From: Dermatemys mawii
Taxonomy: Eukaryota; Chordata; Testudines; Dermatemydidae
Reading direction: 5' to 3'
NCBI GenBank assembly: GCA_007922305.1
Contig: ML677334.1
Span: 58,878,858 to 58,942,857 of the forward strand
Length of the DNA: 64,000 nt
A model generated the notes under the pieces. It made no database searches, was not told the DNA's origin, and saw only the letters and a program-made list of their open reading frames with translations. Both the position numbers and the translations under genes were made by a program. Shown here one piece after another: positions 1 to 10,659 of the stretch. The stretch's first letter is position 1. Each line of letters opens with the position of its first letter.

Positions 1-249
1 CTGCTTGTGTTGCAGCAGCAGGGAGCCACGCGGTGGGGGGTGGGTTTACTGTGGGTTGTGGTGCAGTAGCAGGGAACCTCCATGAGACCAGCACGGTTAG
101 GGGGTTGGGAGGAAGAGAAAACGCTGGGGGCTGCTTGTGTTGGGGGCATGTGTGTGTTTGTGTGGGGGAGAGAAACCTCCATGAGAGCAGCAGCTTGGGC
201 TGGGGGCTGCTTGTGTTGCAGCAGCAGGGAGCCACGCGGTTGGGGGGTG
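1..249. repeat. Direct repeat pair inside Harbinger element
   Basis: The stretch starting CTGCTTGTGTTGCAGCAGCA at 1 recurs at 208 and runs for about 40 bases through GGGAGCCACGCGGT in both. The block between repeats shorter motifs such as AACCTCCATGAGA (87 and 175). It looks like local tandem duplication in the intron or non-coding part of the Harbinger partner gene. Confidence 0.75.
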
Positions 250-565
250 CTTACTGTGGGAAAGGAGAGCATTGTTGTAAAGAATGTGGATCAAACCGAA
301 AGAATGTGGCTTACCTGCATGGTGGTTTCTGTTGCCTGGCCCTGGGAGAGAGTGCCCGATGTGATCTCTGTACAGGAAAGCTACAGGCACTCAATTTAAG
401 GTGCAAAATGCGACCTTGTACAGAAAGCATATGCACTCTGTGAATACTTTGTTTCATTGTGAAAGACTGTTCCCATTGTTCTGGAGAATGTATCTATCTA
501 TCTTATAACCTTTTTCCTGGAGAATGTATCTATCTTATATCCTTCTTCCTTCTTTCCTCCTACAG

Positions 566-896
566 CCAGCGTGGTCCCCCCACACCCCTGCTAACATCCC
601 CTTCGGAGAGGCTAGCGCAGATGAGGAGAAGGAAGTGCACAAGAGAAGATTTGTTTGCCGAGCTCATGAATTTCTCCCACAGTGAGGCAGCTCGAAACAA
701 AACATGGAGAGAAAAATTTTTAGAGTCCCAGAGCACATCCAGGGCAGCAGTAGCAGCACGGGAGGAGAGATGGCAGGAGTGGGAAGAAAGGAGGATGGAA
801 GCAATGCTGTGGATAATGGAGGATCAGAGTGACATGCTCCGGTGTCTGGTGGGAGCTTCATCAGGACCAAAGACTGCCCCTGCAGCCCCTCTGTAA
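566..896 (+). CDS. Harbinger Myb/SANT-like partner protein, last exon (partial)
   Basis: A pyrimidine-rich tract ending in TACAG at 561-565 looks like a splice acceptor. From 566 the frame is open to the TAA at 894-896. The translated part has an RRRKCTREDLF-type motif, then a charged, Trp/Glu/Arg-rich helical stretch (EERWQEWEERRMEAML) likely to be a coiled coil, and a short Pro/Ala tail. This matches the C-terminal half of the Myb/SANT-domain proteins that accompany Harbinger transposases, which are known to help transposase nuclear import and terminus binding. The N-terminal DNA-binding domain would be in an exon upstream of the window. An ATTAAA signal sits at 1151-1156, just before the convergent transposase gene ends. 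The splice site is inferred; reading on upstream in the same frame from 459 gives an unrelated low-complexity peptide. Confidence 0.7.
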
Positions 897-1231
897 CCAC
901 CTCTCCTCTTCCCCAAGTTCCATTGCCTCCCCACTCAGACGCAGAGTGAGAACGCGGGCGGGGGGGAGGCTCCGGGAACCGACCCCACAATACAACACAA
1001 GCAGCATGCGGCTCAGTTTATCAGAAAAGTTTTTAAAATGTGCTGTGTCTTTGTCCCCCCCTTCCCCCATCCACCACACCGACTGGTTTTCCTCCTCACC
1101 CACACCTTCTGGGCTATCTTGCCAGTCTTCCCCTTTGTTTGTGAAGAATCATTAAAGAATGCATGCTTTTTAAAAAAGAGACTTTATTTACTCTGCAAAT
1201 GGGGGGGAAGGGAATAAGGATGGCGGGAGGC

Positions 1232-2560
1232 TTATTGCAGGGTAGAGCAAGGGAGTGGGTTTTCAACAGCATTTTGGCCAGTCACAAAACTGTTTTTCAA
1301 GGCTTCTCTAAGGCACAGCGCTTCCTGGTGTGCTCTTGTACTTGCCCTGGTGTCTGGCGGCTCGTAAGTAGCGGACAGGACATTTGTCTCTGCCTCCCAC
1401 CCCGCCATAAACGTCTCCCCCTTGCTCTCACAGAGATTGTGGAGCACACAGCAAGCAGCAATAACAATGGGCACATTTCTTTCGCTGAGGTCTGAGCAAG
1501 TAAGTAGGATTCTCCACCTGGCCTTCAGACGGCCAAATGCGCACTCCACAACCATTCTGCACTTGCTCAGCCTATAGTTGAACAGCTCCTGACTCTTGTC
1601 CAGGGATCCTGTGTATGGCTTCATAAGCCAGGGCATTAAGGGGTAGGCTGGGTCCCCAAGGATAACGATTGGCATTTCAACACCCCCCACAGTAATTTTC
1701 TGGTCTGGGAAGAAAGTCCCTTGTGTCAGCTGTCTATACAGTCTAGAGTTCCTGAACACACGAGCATCATGAACCTTTCCCGGCCATCCCATGCACATGT
1801 CGGTGAAACGTCCCTTGTGGTCAACCAGTGCTTGCATGACCATTGAACAATACCCCTTGCGGTTTCTGTACTCTGCGCCCTTGTTGTCTGGTGCCAAAAT
1901 AGGGATATGAGTGCCATCTATAGTCCCCCCACAGTTAGGGAATCCCAGCGTGGCAAAGCCATCTACTATAGCCTGCACGTTTCCCAGACACACAATCCTG
2001 GATAGCAGCAGATCAACGATTGCCCTGGATACTTGCATCACAGCAGCCCCCACTGTAGATTTACCCACTCCAAATTGATTTGCAACTGACCGGTAGCTCT
2101 CTGGCATTGCAAGCTTCCATAGGGCTATCGCCACTTGCTTCTGAACTGTGAGGGCTGCTCTCATTCTGGTATTCTCGCGCTGGAGGGCAGGGGAAAGCAA
2201 GTCATAAAGTTCCATGAACGTGCCCTTTCTCGTGCGAAAGTTTCTGAGCCACTGCGAGTCATCCCAGACCCGCAGCACTATGCGATCCCACCAGTCAGTG
2301 CTTGTTTCCCTGGCCCAGATTCGGCGTTCCGGAGCATGAGCCTGCCCCATTGCCACCAAAATTGCCAGGTTGTCAGGCCCCCTACTTTCAAAAGAGTCAT
2401 TATCCATGTCCATGATGTCCTCATCACTGTCTTCACTCTCCTGATAGCGCAGTCGTCTCCTGATCGCATTCTTGTGCATACGATGCAGCATAAAGTCCAC
2501 AACAATGCGCGAGATATTCACAATGGCCATTAATGCAGCGGTTACCTGAGCAGGCTCCAT
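1232..2560 (-). CDS. Harbinger transposase (HARBI1-like DDE nuclease), intact
   Basis: This is a 442-residue uninterrupted protein starting MEPAQVTAAL. An acidic stretch (about 41-56, ESEDSDEDIMDMDND) precedes a helical region and a helix-turn-helix-like segment at about 155-175 (SYRSVANQFGVGKST). The DDE_Tnp_4 catalytic core follows: first Asp in GGTIDGTHIPI (D215), second Asp in GWPGKVHDARVFRNS (D265) and Glu in VVECAFGRLKARW (E339). The late motif AACCVLHNLCE (about 368-378) is also characteristic. The size is slightly larger than vertebrate HARBI1 (about 350). It should bind the element termini and cut and paste the transposon with the partner protein encoded at 566-896. No frameshift or stop is seen, which is unusual among the repeats here. 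It could instead be a recently domesticated copy, but the adjacent element terminus and partner exon argue for a transposon gene. Confidence 0.95.
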   Translation of the reverse strand: MEPAQVTAALMAIVNISRIVVDFMLHRMHKNAIRRRLRYQESEDSDEDIMDMDNDSFESRGPDNLAILVAMGQAHAPERRIWARETSTDWWDRIVLRVWDDSQWLRNFRTRKGTFMELYDLLSPALQRENTRMRAALTVQKQVAIALWKLAMPESYRSVANQFGVGKSTVGAAVMQVSRAIVDLLLSRIVCLGNVQAIVDGFATLGFPNCGGTIDGTHIPILAPDNKGAEYRNRKGYCSMVMQALVDHKGRFTDMCMGWPGKVHDARVFRNSRLYRQLTQGTFFPDQKITVGGVEMPIVILGDPAYPLMPWLMKPYTGSLDKSQELFNYRLSKCRMVVECAFGRLKARWRILLTCSDLSERNVPIVIAACCVLHNLCESKGETFMAGWEAETNVLSATYEPPDTRASTRAHQEALCLREALKNSFVTGQNAVENPLPCSTLQ

Positions 2561-2678
2561 GCTTGCACCGCTATGGCGTCAGCTCAGGCAGCAAAAGCAC
2601 GTGAAATGACTGTTTGCAGTTGCTTTCATAGCGGGAGGGGCACTGCGGGGTGGGTCGGTTTGGGAACGGAGAAAGCTC

Positions 2679-2796
2679 AAAATGGCGTCTGCTGGGACTC
2701 TGGGAACTGTGGGATAGCTACCCACAGTGCACCACTCAAAATGGTGCCTGCTGGGACTCCGGGAACAGTGGGATAGGTACCCACAGTGCACCACTC
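2679..2796. repeat. 59-bp tandem duplication in Harbinger subterminal region
   Basis: Two head-to-tail copies, 2679-2737 and 2738-2796, both begin AAAATGG and end CAGTGCACCACTC, with a handful of substitutions. Each contains a GGGATAG[C/G]TACCC near-palindrome. A single related unit (GGGATAGCTACCC...GCACCACTC) is found in the decayed copy near 61570-61600. Subterminal repeats of this sort often serve as transposase or partner binding sites; that role is inferred. Confidence 0.85.
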
Positions 2797-2941
2797 GCTA
2801 TGTCGACGCTTGCCACTGTAGTGTGGACGAACAATGCCGACTTACTGTGTTTAGTGTGGACGCACAAAATCGATTTTATACAGTCTGCTTCACAAATCAA
2901 CCTTAACAAAATCGGCATAAGTTTGTAGTGTAGACATACCC

Positions 2942-3456
2942 AAAGGCACATAGTGATGGATACAGAATCACATACTGAAATAATAGGCAGCAGGGGAAAG
3001 GCAGATACAAGGTAGAGTAGCTACGAGAAATGTTACACTGAAGGCCATTTCAGGTTTCAGACCCTCCTGAAGGCTGGGTGGCATAAAGGTCAAATAAAGC
3101 TTCCTTCCTGGGGCTACAGCTCTGTGCTGCATCTCTCATGCAATGGAACGGACTCTGATCCACTATGCTTTAAATACAAGGCTAGGTATCCCTTATGTCC
3201 AGGATGTTAGTAACTTAAGACACCTTTTATTTTATTCTGTCTTTCATATCATCACCAATAATAGAGGCAGGCCAAATTATGTCCTAAATTAAACTTGTGC
3301 ACAAGTGTAACTGATTGCTACTTATAAACATTTCATGATGTACTAGGAAAAATAGGATCTTTCCCTCTCTGCAATAATAACATAAAGCAGAAAAAATTAG
3401 TCTTGAGGCATCCCATATGCCTCAATACACACAAGGTAAAAAACTGTGTGTTTTGA
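2942..3456. other. Unannotated intergenic stretch
   Basis: AT-rich sequence with no coding, RNA or repeat feature that I can name. Confidence 0.6.
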
Positions 3457-3602
3457 AACGGGGTGCTGGAACAATTTGTATAGTTGGGGTGCTAAGAGCC
3501 ATTGAATGAAACTGTAAATCCTGTGTACAATGGAAACTATTTCAAGCCAGGGAGTGCTGCAAAACCCCAAGAACCCCTAGTTCTAGCACCTACCTTTTGA
3601 TA
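3457..3602. mobile_element. Short MITE, hAT-like, GGTGCTGGAAC termini
   Basis: The left side reads GGGGTGCTGGAACAATTTG and the right side GTTCTAGCACCTA, forming an imperfect terminal inverted repeat. TTTTGA flanks both ends (3451-3456 and 3605-3610), consistent with a degraded target duplication of about 8 bp. I recognise similar sequence as a common reptile repeat. Exact ends and superfamily are uncertain. Confidence 0.5.
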
Positions 3603-3743
3603 TACATTTTTAAGAATACAATAGTCCTGTCTTAACAATTACACAAAAAAATAAACAATGAGGAAAATTTGCCTACCCAAGTCTGCTTTCCACCATTCAA
3701 GTAGTGCAAAACAGATTCAAATCCAGCATAAGCAGCTATCTAC

Positions 3744-4050
3744 GGGCAGGTCTATACTATGGCAGGGATTGACGCTGTGAGATCAATCTATCGTGGGTTG
3801 ATTTATCAAGTCTAGTCTAGAAGCGATAAATCGATTCCCGAGCACTCTCCCGTCAACTCCTGTACTCCACTGCCATGAGATGTACAGGCGGAGTTGACAG
3901 GGAAGCGGCAGCAGTTGACTTACTGTCATGAATACACTGCGCTAATTCGATCTAAGTACGTCAACTTCTACTACACTACTCTCGTAGCTGAAGTTGCATA
4001 TCTTAGATCAATTTCCATCCCACCCACCCACCCCCAGTCTAGACCAAGGC
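3744..4050 (-). mobile_element. Harbinger-like MITE, reverse orientation copy
   Basis: Termini are GGGCAGGTCTATACTATGG on the left and AGTCTAGACCAAGGC on the right, with TAC/TAA flanks that fit a 3-bp target duplication. Internal motifs (CGATAAATCGATTCCCGAGC, GTCAACTCCTGTACTCCA, GTAGCTGAAGTTGCATATCT) are the reverse complement of those in the MITE at 51270-51555, so both belong to one family inserted in opposite orientations. Confidence 0.7.
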
Positions 4051-4943
4051 TAAGAATTTCTCTGCCAGAGATATAGGGCCATTGAAATGGCTTCTTTACC
4101 ACAGTTACCTTACAGCCACCATTTAGGAGGACGGTTTGGGGAAAAGCAAGCATATCCTAGCAGTTGTTACAATTGCCATAATAACTTATTGGGACATTAG
4201 GCGGCTTGAGTAAGCTAGAATAATCTTTGGATCCTAAAGAGCCCTATATGGTAAAAGTTTTTAATAAAAGCTCGCAGAAGGCTAAACCTGATTAAACACA
4301 ATTAAAGCTATATTTTACAGTGTTGTAGAAGCCTTTCTTGAATCTTCATGAAAGCCAGTATACAGTAGTAGTATGGAAGAACTTATGAAAGGCAGCAGTT
4401 ATGATATTCCTGGCTATAATATTCCTTCTCTCAACACAAGGAAATTTGATTTTCAGACATGGTGTCTTGGCTACCTACCCTCTCATTCATGCATTAGGAT
4501 GGTAGTATATTCTGTCAGAAAATGCAATTGACAGTTTCTAGAGCACAAGACATGTTTAGACAGACTGCATAATATTGCAGATGATCTCTGTTCTGCAATA
4601 TCTGTCTATAATAGCCATTCTGTATGGTTGCCATAGCCCCTTTACTGCTGATCAGTTGTTGATTCTGGTAACCCTAAAAGAAATGAACAGTCAATAAAGA
4701 AAAATAGTACTTATAACAGCCAAGTCAGATTGTACTGCAGTAGGCATTTGAGAAACACATTGAGACCATATGACTGATATAATAACAGATGTTTTACTTC
4801 TGTTGTGAGTTAACAGAAATAAATTCTTGTTATGAGGTTATAAATAACACAAAAGTTGTTTTGAATGTTTTTAAAAAAACTTCCAGACCAGAAAAACAAT
4901 GTGAGGTATGTGAAAACAATACACACAGAGGCATACTGTACAC
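4051..4943. other. Unannotated intergenic stretch
   Basis: AT-rich sequence. Nothing with coding potential or recognisable repeat structure was seen. Confidence 0.6.
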
Positions 4944-5141
4944 CAGTGGTTTTCAGCATCTTTACCATGGTGGACCGCAAATACAGCTCTCTATGTGTTA
5001 TGTGGGCCGCACTGACAGTGTTATGTGGGCCACATTGACCATATATATACTACCTGTACGGCCCTGAGGATGCCACATGGGTTGCAGCTGCGTGTTTGGT
5101 CCACAAGCAGCTTGTGGGCCAGAGGTTCAGAACCACAACTG
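4944..5141. mobile_element. hAT-type non-autonomous element (CAGTGGTT terminus)
   Basis: It begins CAGTGGTTTTCAGCATCTTT and ends GGTTCAGAACCACAACTG, the usual hAT (Charlie-like) terminal motif. The inside holds TGTGGGCC repeats. The flanks CTGTACAC and GTATACAG agree at 5 of 8 positions, a weak target duplication. A second, 5'-truncated member is at 55145-55253 (shared GCCCTGAGGATG and TGTGGGCCAG motifs). Confidence 0.65.
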
Positions 5142-7069
5142 TATACAGAGTAACTTAAAATAAACAATAGCAACTGGGGTATCAATAATAGATATTAAGT
5201 TTATCCATATGTGCCCAGAGAAGGATTATTTACAAAACCATGGCTAATCCTCTACCCATCTAAAGGTATGTTTCTTGGATTTTGGCAAACTCTGTCTGGG
5301 CCTTTAATCTGAAGCAAAAATCAAAATGAGTCTATGCATTTAAATGAAGCCAATGGAGCTACACCAACTTACATGAGTTGAGGATCTGACCCATTGTTTC
5401 TGCCTGTGGAGAATCTGTGTGGAGAAAAAGAAATATTAAAAAGACATGTGTCCCAGCTATATAATTTAGAAATAAGTAGATCAACATATGATTGTTAACA
5501 CCAGGAGCTAAAAATTGTCTGTTAGTAATAAACCCAGTGTCATTGAATTACCTTTTTAAGAATGTCTATTCCACAACTATATAATACCAATTTTCTATAT
5601 GAGCAATAGCAAAGTTCCCATTGATTCAATTAGCTTTGGATCAGGCCTAATGAATGAATGTACACACATGTGGACAAATAGAAAGTTTCTTTTTATCTGT
5701 TAAGTGATTCTGTAAAATTTAATATAGCACAATGTAAACGTTCTGTCCTATTTCCTTCCACTGTAAGAAATATCACATGTACAGGAAAAGACAGCATGAT
5801 GAACAGTGACATCTAACCTGTTTTCCTCTAAACAGTGGCTAAACAACAATAAACATCAGTGCTGAAAGAGCCCCTCTGCTTGCCTGTCATTGAATACTAA
5901 TGCTTTCAGTGTCACATCACCTACCCACTACAAATGGTTGAAATTATCTGAGTAAAAATGTTTCTCAAATAGCGGCCTTTTTGCTAAATCAAAAATTATT
6001 TTAATATTTTAATTCAATTTTTTTAACAAAAGGAGAAACAAAAGTAAAATCAGCCTATGATTTTTGGTTGGAGGTTGTTTTTTTCATATGAGAGGTATTT
6101 GATTTTCTTTCTTCTGGCTGCTCCCTTAAAAAATGGCGGAAAATCCTATTTCTCTCTCCCCCCAAAAAATTCATTTTCTAAAAATCAAAAATTTTTAAAT
6201 TTTCTGAAAAAAATTGAAAAAACAAAATTAGTCCATTTAAAATCTGTGAAATGAAAACATTTTCAAAATTTTTGACTTTTCAACCAATTTTACTACCCAC
6301 TATCTGTTTTGCCTGCCAGTATTGTGTGGAATTCTGCCCTTCCCTCCACCCCAATTCCCCAGTATCAGTGTTGATGCAAGCTAAGCTCAGCAGAGAGAGG
6401 GCACAGAAGATTTGTCCCCGTCACTGCATCAAGGGGCAGTGGACAAAACCATGCCACATCGCTTCCCAAATACCGATTATGATACTTTAGCATTCCAAAA
6501 TGCACAAAGCACTATTCAATCAATCAAAACTAGTGTGAACAAAATATATATTGGAACACACAAGAAACCAGCCTTCTTACCTGTTGTCTTCAGACATGGA
6601 CTCCCAGAATGCTCCCCCTACCAGTGTCTTCTGGGAGCATCTTCTTTTTCTTTCTCTTCCCCTCAGGGGTCCTGAGTGCAGAGGATTCTGTCTTCACTCC
6701 CTTCCCAGTGGTAGTGAAGAGGGTCCTGCTGGGGTGAAAGAGAAGAGACCCTCATATTCGCCCTTATTTCCCAGCAGGGTTACCAGAACCACATTATATG
6801 AACTTGGCCACATGGAGGGATTACATTTCTCAGCAACCTGCTTTCTTGGCTAGAGACCAGCTGGGGACTACCACAAACCAGCCTTTTCCATTCCAACTCT
6901 AGCCTTGAGCTCTGAAGTCAGTCTAGGACATAGGCCCTTTTTCACTAACCTCAGAATGCTCCCTCAGTGCTAATTCTTCTCATCAGTGACTCTGTCTCAG
7001 GAAAACTTGGAACAAAGTAGTACTGGACAGGAATTGTTCCCCCATATATCCTGCTTAAAGAGTTCGTAT
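5142..7069. other. Intergenic stretch, mostly unannotated
   Basis: Apart from the SINE-like fragments noted separately and A/T-run-rich sequence at 5985-6300 (many AAAATTTT-like words), I see no gene or defined repeat. The GC content rises at 6570-6850 without an identifiable feature. Confidence 0.55.
5290..5400. repeat. Ancient amniote SINE-like fragment
   Basis: The segment GCCAATGGAGCTACACCAAC ... GAGGATCTGACCCA matches a motif scattered through reptile genomes; related fragments occur at 5605-5650, 17560-17640, 19918-20012, 20480-20585 and 27725-27865. The family could be a CORE-SINE/MIR relative. The assignment is by pattern memory only. Confidence 0.4.
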
Positions 7070-7360
7070 CATAGGTGCCAGTTCCATGGGTGATCTGGAG
7101 CTGGAGTACCCATGGGACAAAATAGTGGGTGTTCAGAACCCACCGGCAGCCCTGTAGTTCAGCTTCTCTGCCTCCCACCCACTGGGATCAGCTGCTCAGT
7201 GTCATGAAGGAGGTCTGGGAGGGGGCAGGAAGAGGCAGGGGGAGAGGTCAAGAAGGGGTGAGGTAGGAGGGCTGGTGAAAGAGGTGGAGTGGGGGCAGGG
7301 CCTGGGGCACAGCGGGGGATTGAGCACCCCCTAGGAAATCAGGAAGTCTGGCTGGTATAG
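7070..7360 (+). mobile_element. Reptile MITE with CATAGGTGCC terminus
   Basis: It starts CATAGGTGCCAGTTCCATGG and ends near GGAAGTCTGGCTGGTATAG, so an imperfect inverted terminus CATAGG/...TATAG is present. A short related left end is at 42099-42165 and an inverted-repeat element with similar ends is at 15599-16185. The interior is purine/G-rich on + (GGGAGGGGGCAGGAAGAGGC). No target duplication was recognised; the superfamily is unknown to me. Confidence 0.5.
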
Positions 7361-8880
7361 TCAATCACAGTCCATGATATGGTAAATGGTTGTAAGAAAA
7401 GCCGGGGGAAAGACAGCCTCAGCAAAAAACTAAGAAAAACCCGAAGCCCCTGTCTGTATTAGTCTTCAAGTTTAAATTAAACATGACAACAATGGGGAAA
7501 TAACAACAGACTTGGGTATTCTCAGGGGTATAGTTCTGCTGGTGGGGTCTGTCAAAAAAATTCTATAGTTTAGAATTTGTCTAAGAGATGTAAAATTGGC
7601 AAGAATCTCTTACCTTATGCCCAAACCTATAATAAGCGAATAACATTTTAATTTTTATTTCTTTACTATATGGTTGAAATAAAAATTCAGTGTTATCATT
7701 AGGAGCGTACTGAGACAGGTTAAAGAGAACAAACAACTTTAGAAAATTCTTCTAATACTGCATGGGGCAGTTGACGTATCTGAATATGTCTTCTCTTTTT
7801 GCTGTGCTGTAAAAACTTTCTTTGCTGTAACTTTTCTTTGTCTCTGGTTTAAAAATGTTATATATTCGATGGAGTTCAGTACTGAAAAACAGATTAAAGA
7901 TCTCACCCTTTACTGTCCCATAAGAAAGCAATCTTGTCTTCATACCATAAGCATCTCAGCTAGAGAGTGCAAAGATTTTTTTTTAATCAAATGAATACTG
8001 ACATAAGCACAACTGCAACACAAGTACTCATGGCAGAGGTTCTCATACATCCTTGATCATACATTACAGACTGAACTCTTATTAAAATAACCCTCCAAGG
8101 AAAAGTGAGAAGAAATCCAATAAAGTGAGAGATTATTTTTCTGAAGATTAGAAATCTGTATCATAACATCTAAATTAATCTTTAATCTAGTTAAATCTAG
8201 TCTAAAATTCATGTAGTTTTCTTGATAAAATTTGTTTTCAGTGGGAAAAGTTTATTTATTACTACTTCACATTATTGCTGTGAAAGATTGTCTAATAAAG
8301 AAACTGAAGTTTTTACGGGTAGCATATTTTGATACAAGAGCATTTGGTTAGTGGGAAGAACTAAATAATATATACAACAGATTTTGGTAAAGCATTCTAA
8401 AGGTTCTCATGCCATTGTAGAAGAAATTATTGCAGAAGATTCTTTGCTTTATGTCTGTTTTATTCATGAACAATTTTACCTAAATTATCTAGTGGCATTA
8501 CATGTACTCAAAGAGCAATAGAGAAGAGGAAATGTGAGTTCCCTTACCAAGTCAATCAATACAGTATGCTCCATGCCATGATTGTTTTTAATCATTGCTA
8601 ATCCTGTACAGAAAGTGCCAGTGAAATAAGAATAAGTTTAACTTTATAAAGGGAAAACATGGCAATGTACATGTGATCAAAGCCAGTACACTACACATTT
8701 TACAGAGAGATTTTGTTTTTGTCAATTACAGAATTAGAGATGCAGTTAAATTTGGATATATGGATATTACCATTTTCAATATCCTCCAATCTTTTTATGG
8801 TTAAGAGGGCCTTGATGTAAGACCACCTCAGGACATCTGGTTGTAAAAACACTATAGCAAATATAGATTAGCTAAACAGA
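7361..8880. other. Unannotated intergenic stretch
   Basis: AT-rich sequence with short homopolymer runs. No supported coding exon, RNA gene or repeat was found. Confidence 0.6.
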
Positions 8881-9146
8881 TTCTTCAAGATGTGTGTCCC
8901 TCTGGGTGCTCCATTGCCCATCCTCCTCTACTCTACTTTGGAGTGTGCAGTAAGGACTCTACAGTAGAAAAGGCACTGAAGGGGGTGGGTCGTTTATGTG
9001 CTAGATGAGGCACCAAGAGCGCTGCAAGACACGTACCACGCGTGTGCAACCCACATGGACACTGCTACTATAAATCTCTGATTGATTGTGCCAGAATGCA
9101 CTGACACTTGAAGTGGAGCACCCAGAGGGACACACATCTGGAAGAA
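8881..9146. repeat. 33-bp inverted repeat at DIRS left end
   Basis: Arms at 8881-8913 and 9114-9146 are reverse complements with one mismatch; the inner 26 bases (8888-8913 with 9114-9139) match perfectly. The key word is TGTCCCTCTGGGTGCTCCA on the left arm. About 200 bases lie between the arms. Confidence 0.9.
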
Positions 9147-9295
9147 ACTCAGTTACTGCACAAGGTGAGTAAGTTCCTTAGTTTACTTAATTACTTTAGT
9201 TAGTTATGATGTTGACCCATTGGCTTTACTAAAATTATATATAATGTAGATAGCTTCAGAATGGGATTTCAATCCCATCTATAGCCTTTATGTTA

Positions 9296-9530
9296 GATCC
9301 TCTATCACCAGGATTTAAATCATGCCCTTTGTGTCAGTTATTCCCCTCACAAATGGACACTATCTCTGCCTATTCCATTTAGGAAAAAAGTTCCTTCAAA
9401 GTACGCTATTTGCAGGACTTTTTTAAAAAGTCAAGCAAGCGTAGACCAATGCTATTCTTGATGGAGAAATCAGTGAAATCTCAATCTGACACTGAACCTC
9501 AATGGTGGAGATCCTCAGGATCAATACATG
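9296..9530 (+). pseudogene. DIRS gag-like relic
   Basis: In one frame the translation reads GFKSCPLCQLFPSQMD followed, after an in-frame stop, by a Lys-rich stretch. A CPxC-type cysteine pair after a hydrophobic lead-in and a basic region fits the short zinc-knuckle region of DIRS gag proteins. It is broken by at least one stop and has no intact start. On its own this would be weak; position and strand relative to the other DIRS relics support it. Confidence 0.45.
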
Positions 9531-10116
9531 GGACCTAGCCTGTCAGTGCCTCACAAACTAGTGAGGTAACTCCAATTGCTATATCCCCTAAGAGGTACTG
9601 TTCTTCTAAGAGCTCTACGGCTTGTTTATTAGAACCATCAATTACCCCTGCTGACCGTAAAGATAAGTCCTGCTCTGTTAGATCTTCTGACCGGAGGTGG
9701 TCACCTTCCCATCTTCCCTGGTACTGTGAGAGAAGAGAGCAGAATCCCGCAGATCAAAGCAGATGGATGTAGGCAAGTCTGTTCTCCAAAGGAATGTGGT
9801 ACTGGAAGCACCTGCTCTGTAACAGCCCCAAGCCTAAAGGAATCCTTCAACATGGGCTTACATGATACTGTGGCAACAATCTCATCATACCCCAGCATTG
9901 ACAAACTCTGGCACCGGATGCTTACAACCAGCTTCCTCAGTCCTGGCTCAGAGAGTGTTGAACATATCAGCTTCTGGGTATTGAGTACTTCCTACAGATA
10001 AGAAAGCAGCTGACAGAGGTTGCACTGAGCCTTTTCCCTCAAAAGTGTGGTACCCAGAAACTCTTCAGGCATCTCCTTTAGAGACACAGTGGATATCAGG
10101 ATAATTCCTGAACTGC

Positions 10117-10340
10117 TCTCTCCTTTGTTGGGGAGACAAGATGGACAAGATAATATCTTTATATTGAACCAACTTTTTTTTGGTGAGAGAGACAAGCTTT
10201 TGAGCTTACACAGAGCTCTCCTTCAGGTCTGAGAAAAATTCTCAGAGTGTCACAGCTAAATACAAGGTTGAAACAGAAAACACCTATTGCAGGAAACTAT
10301 TCAAAGTGAAGTGACTATTCTCCTCTCTCAGCTAATCAAA
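10117..10340. repeat. Interspersed LINE/SINE-tail fragment inside the DIRS relic
   Basis: The sequence AACCAACTTTTTTTTGGTGAG followed by AGAGACAAGCTTTTGAGC and CACAGAGCTCTCCTTCAGG is a repeat I recognise as very common in reptile genomes. Related fragments in head-to-head arrangement occur at 46395-46485. The family name is not certain. It was probably inserted into the DIRS element after its arrival. Confidence 0.5.
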
Positions 10341-10659
10341 GTCACCATCAGGGCAACTCAGGCACCGGTCACAAAAATGTCACTGGACTCCAATATACAT
10401 AGACATCACCATCACTTCTTTTGATTACAGCAGTGAATGAAAGATCCCAGCAAGTTTATAAGTCAATCCCCTAAGAAAAAGAACCAAAGAAACTGGATTT
10501 GGTTGGCCATAAGATTTATTCCTCAGCATCTCTTCATGTCATAACTGCAAGCTATTTGGTTATGCTGGCCAAATACAATTATATATAGTGGGATAAAAAT
10601 ACATATTTTCATGTTGTGATATATCATTCACACAAGAAATTTCTTCATTTCCAAGTACT

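Larger units (their letters stand above)
1..2941. mobile_element. PIF/Harbinger DNA transposon, left end outside window
   Basis: Two convergent genes typical of Harbinger elements are present: a Myb/SANT-like partner on + and a DDE transposase on -. The right terminus reads TTTGTAGTGTAGACATACCC and stops at 2941, so the terminal inverted repeat would begin GGGTATGTCTACACTAC. The left terminus and the first exon(s) of the partner gene lie before position 1, so target-site duplication cannot be tested. The transposase is open over its full length, which suggests a young copy compared with the decayed relative at 59607-61738. Class is certain from the transposase; the family name is not. Confidence 0.93.
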
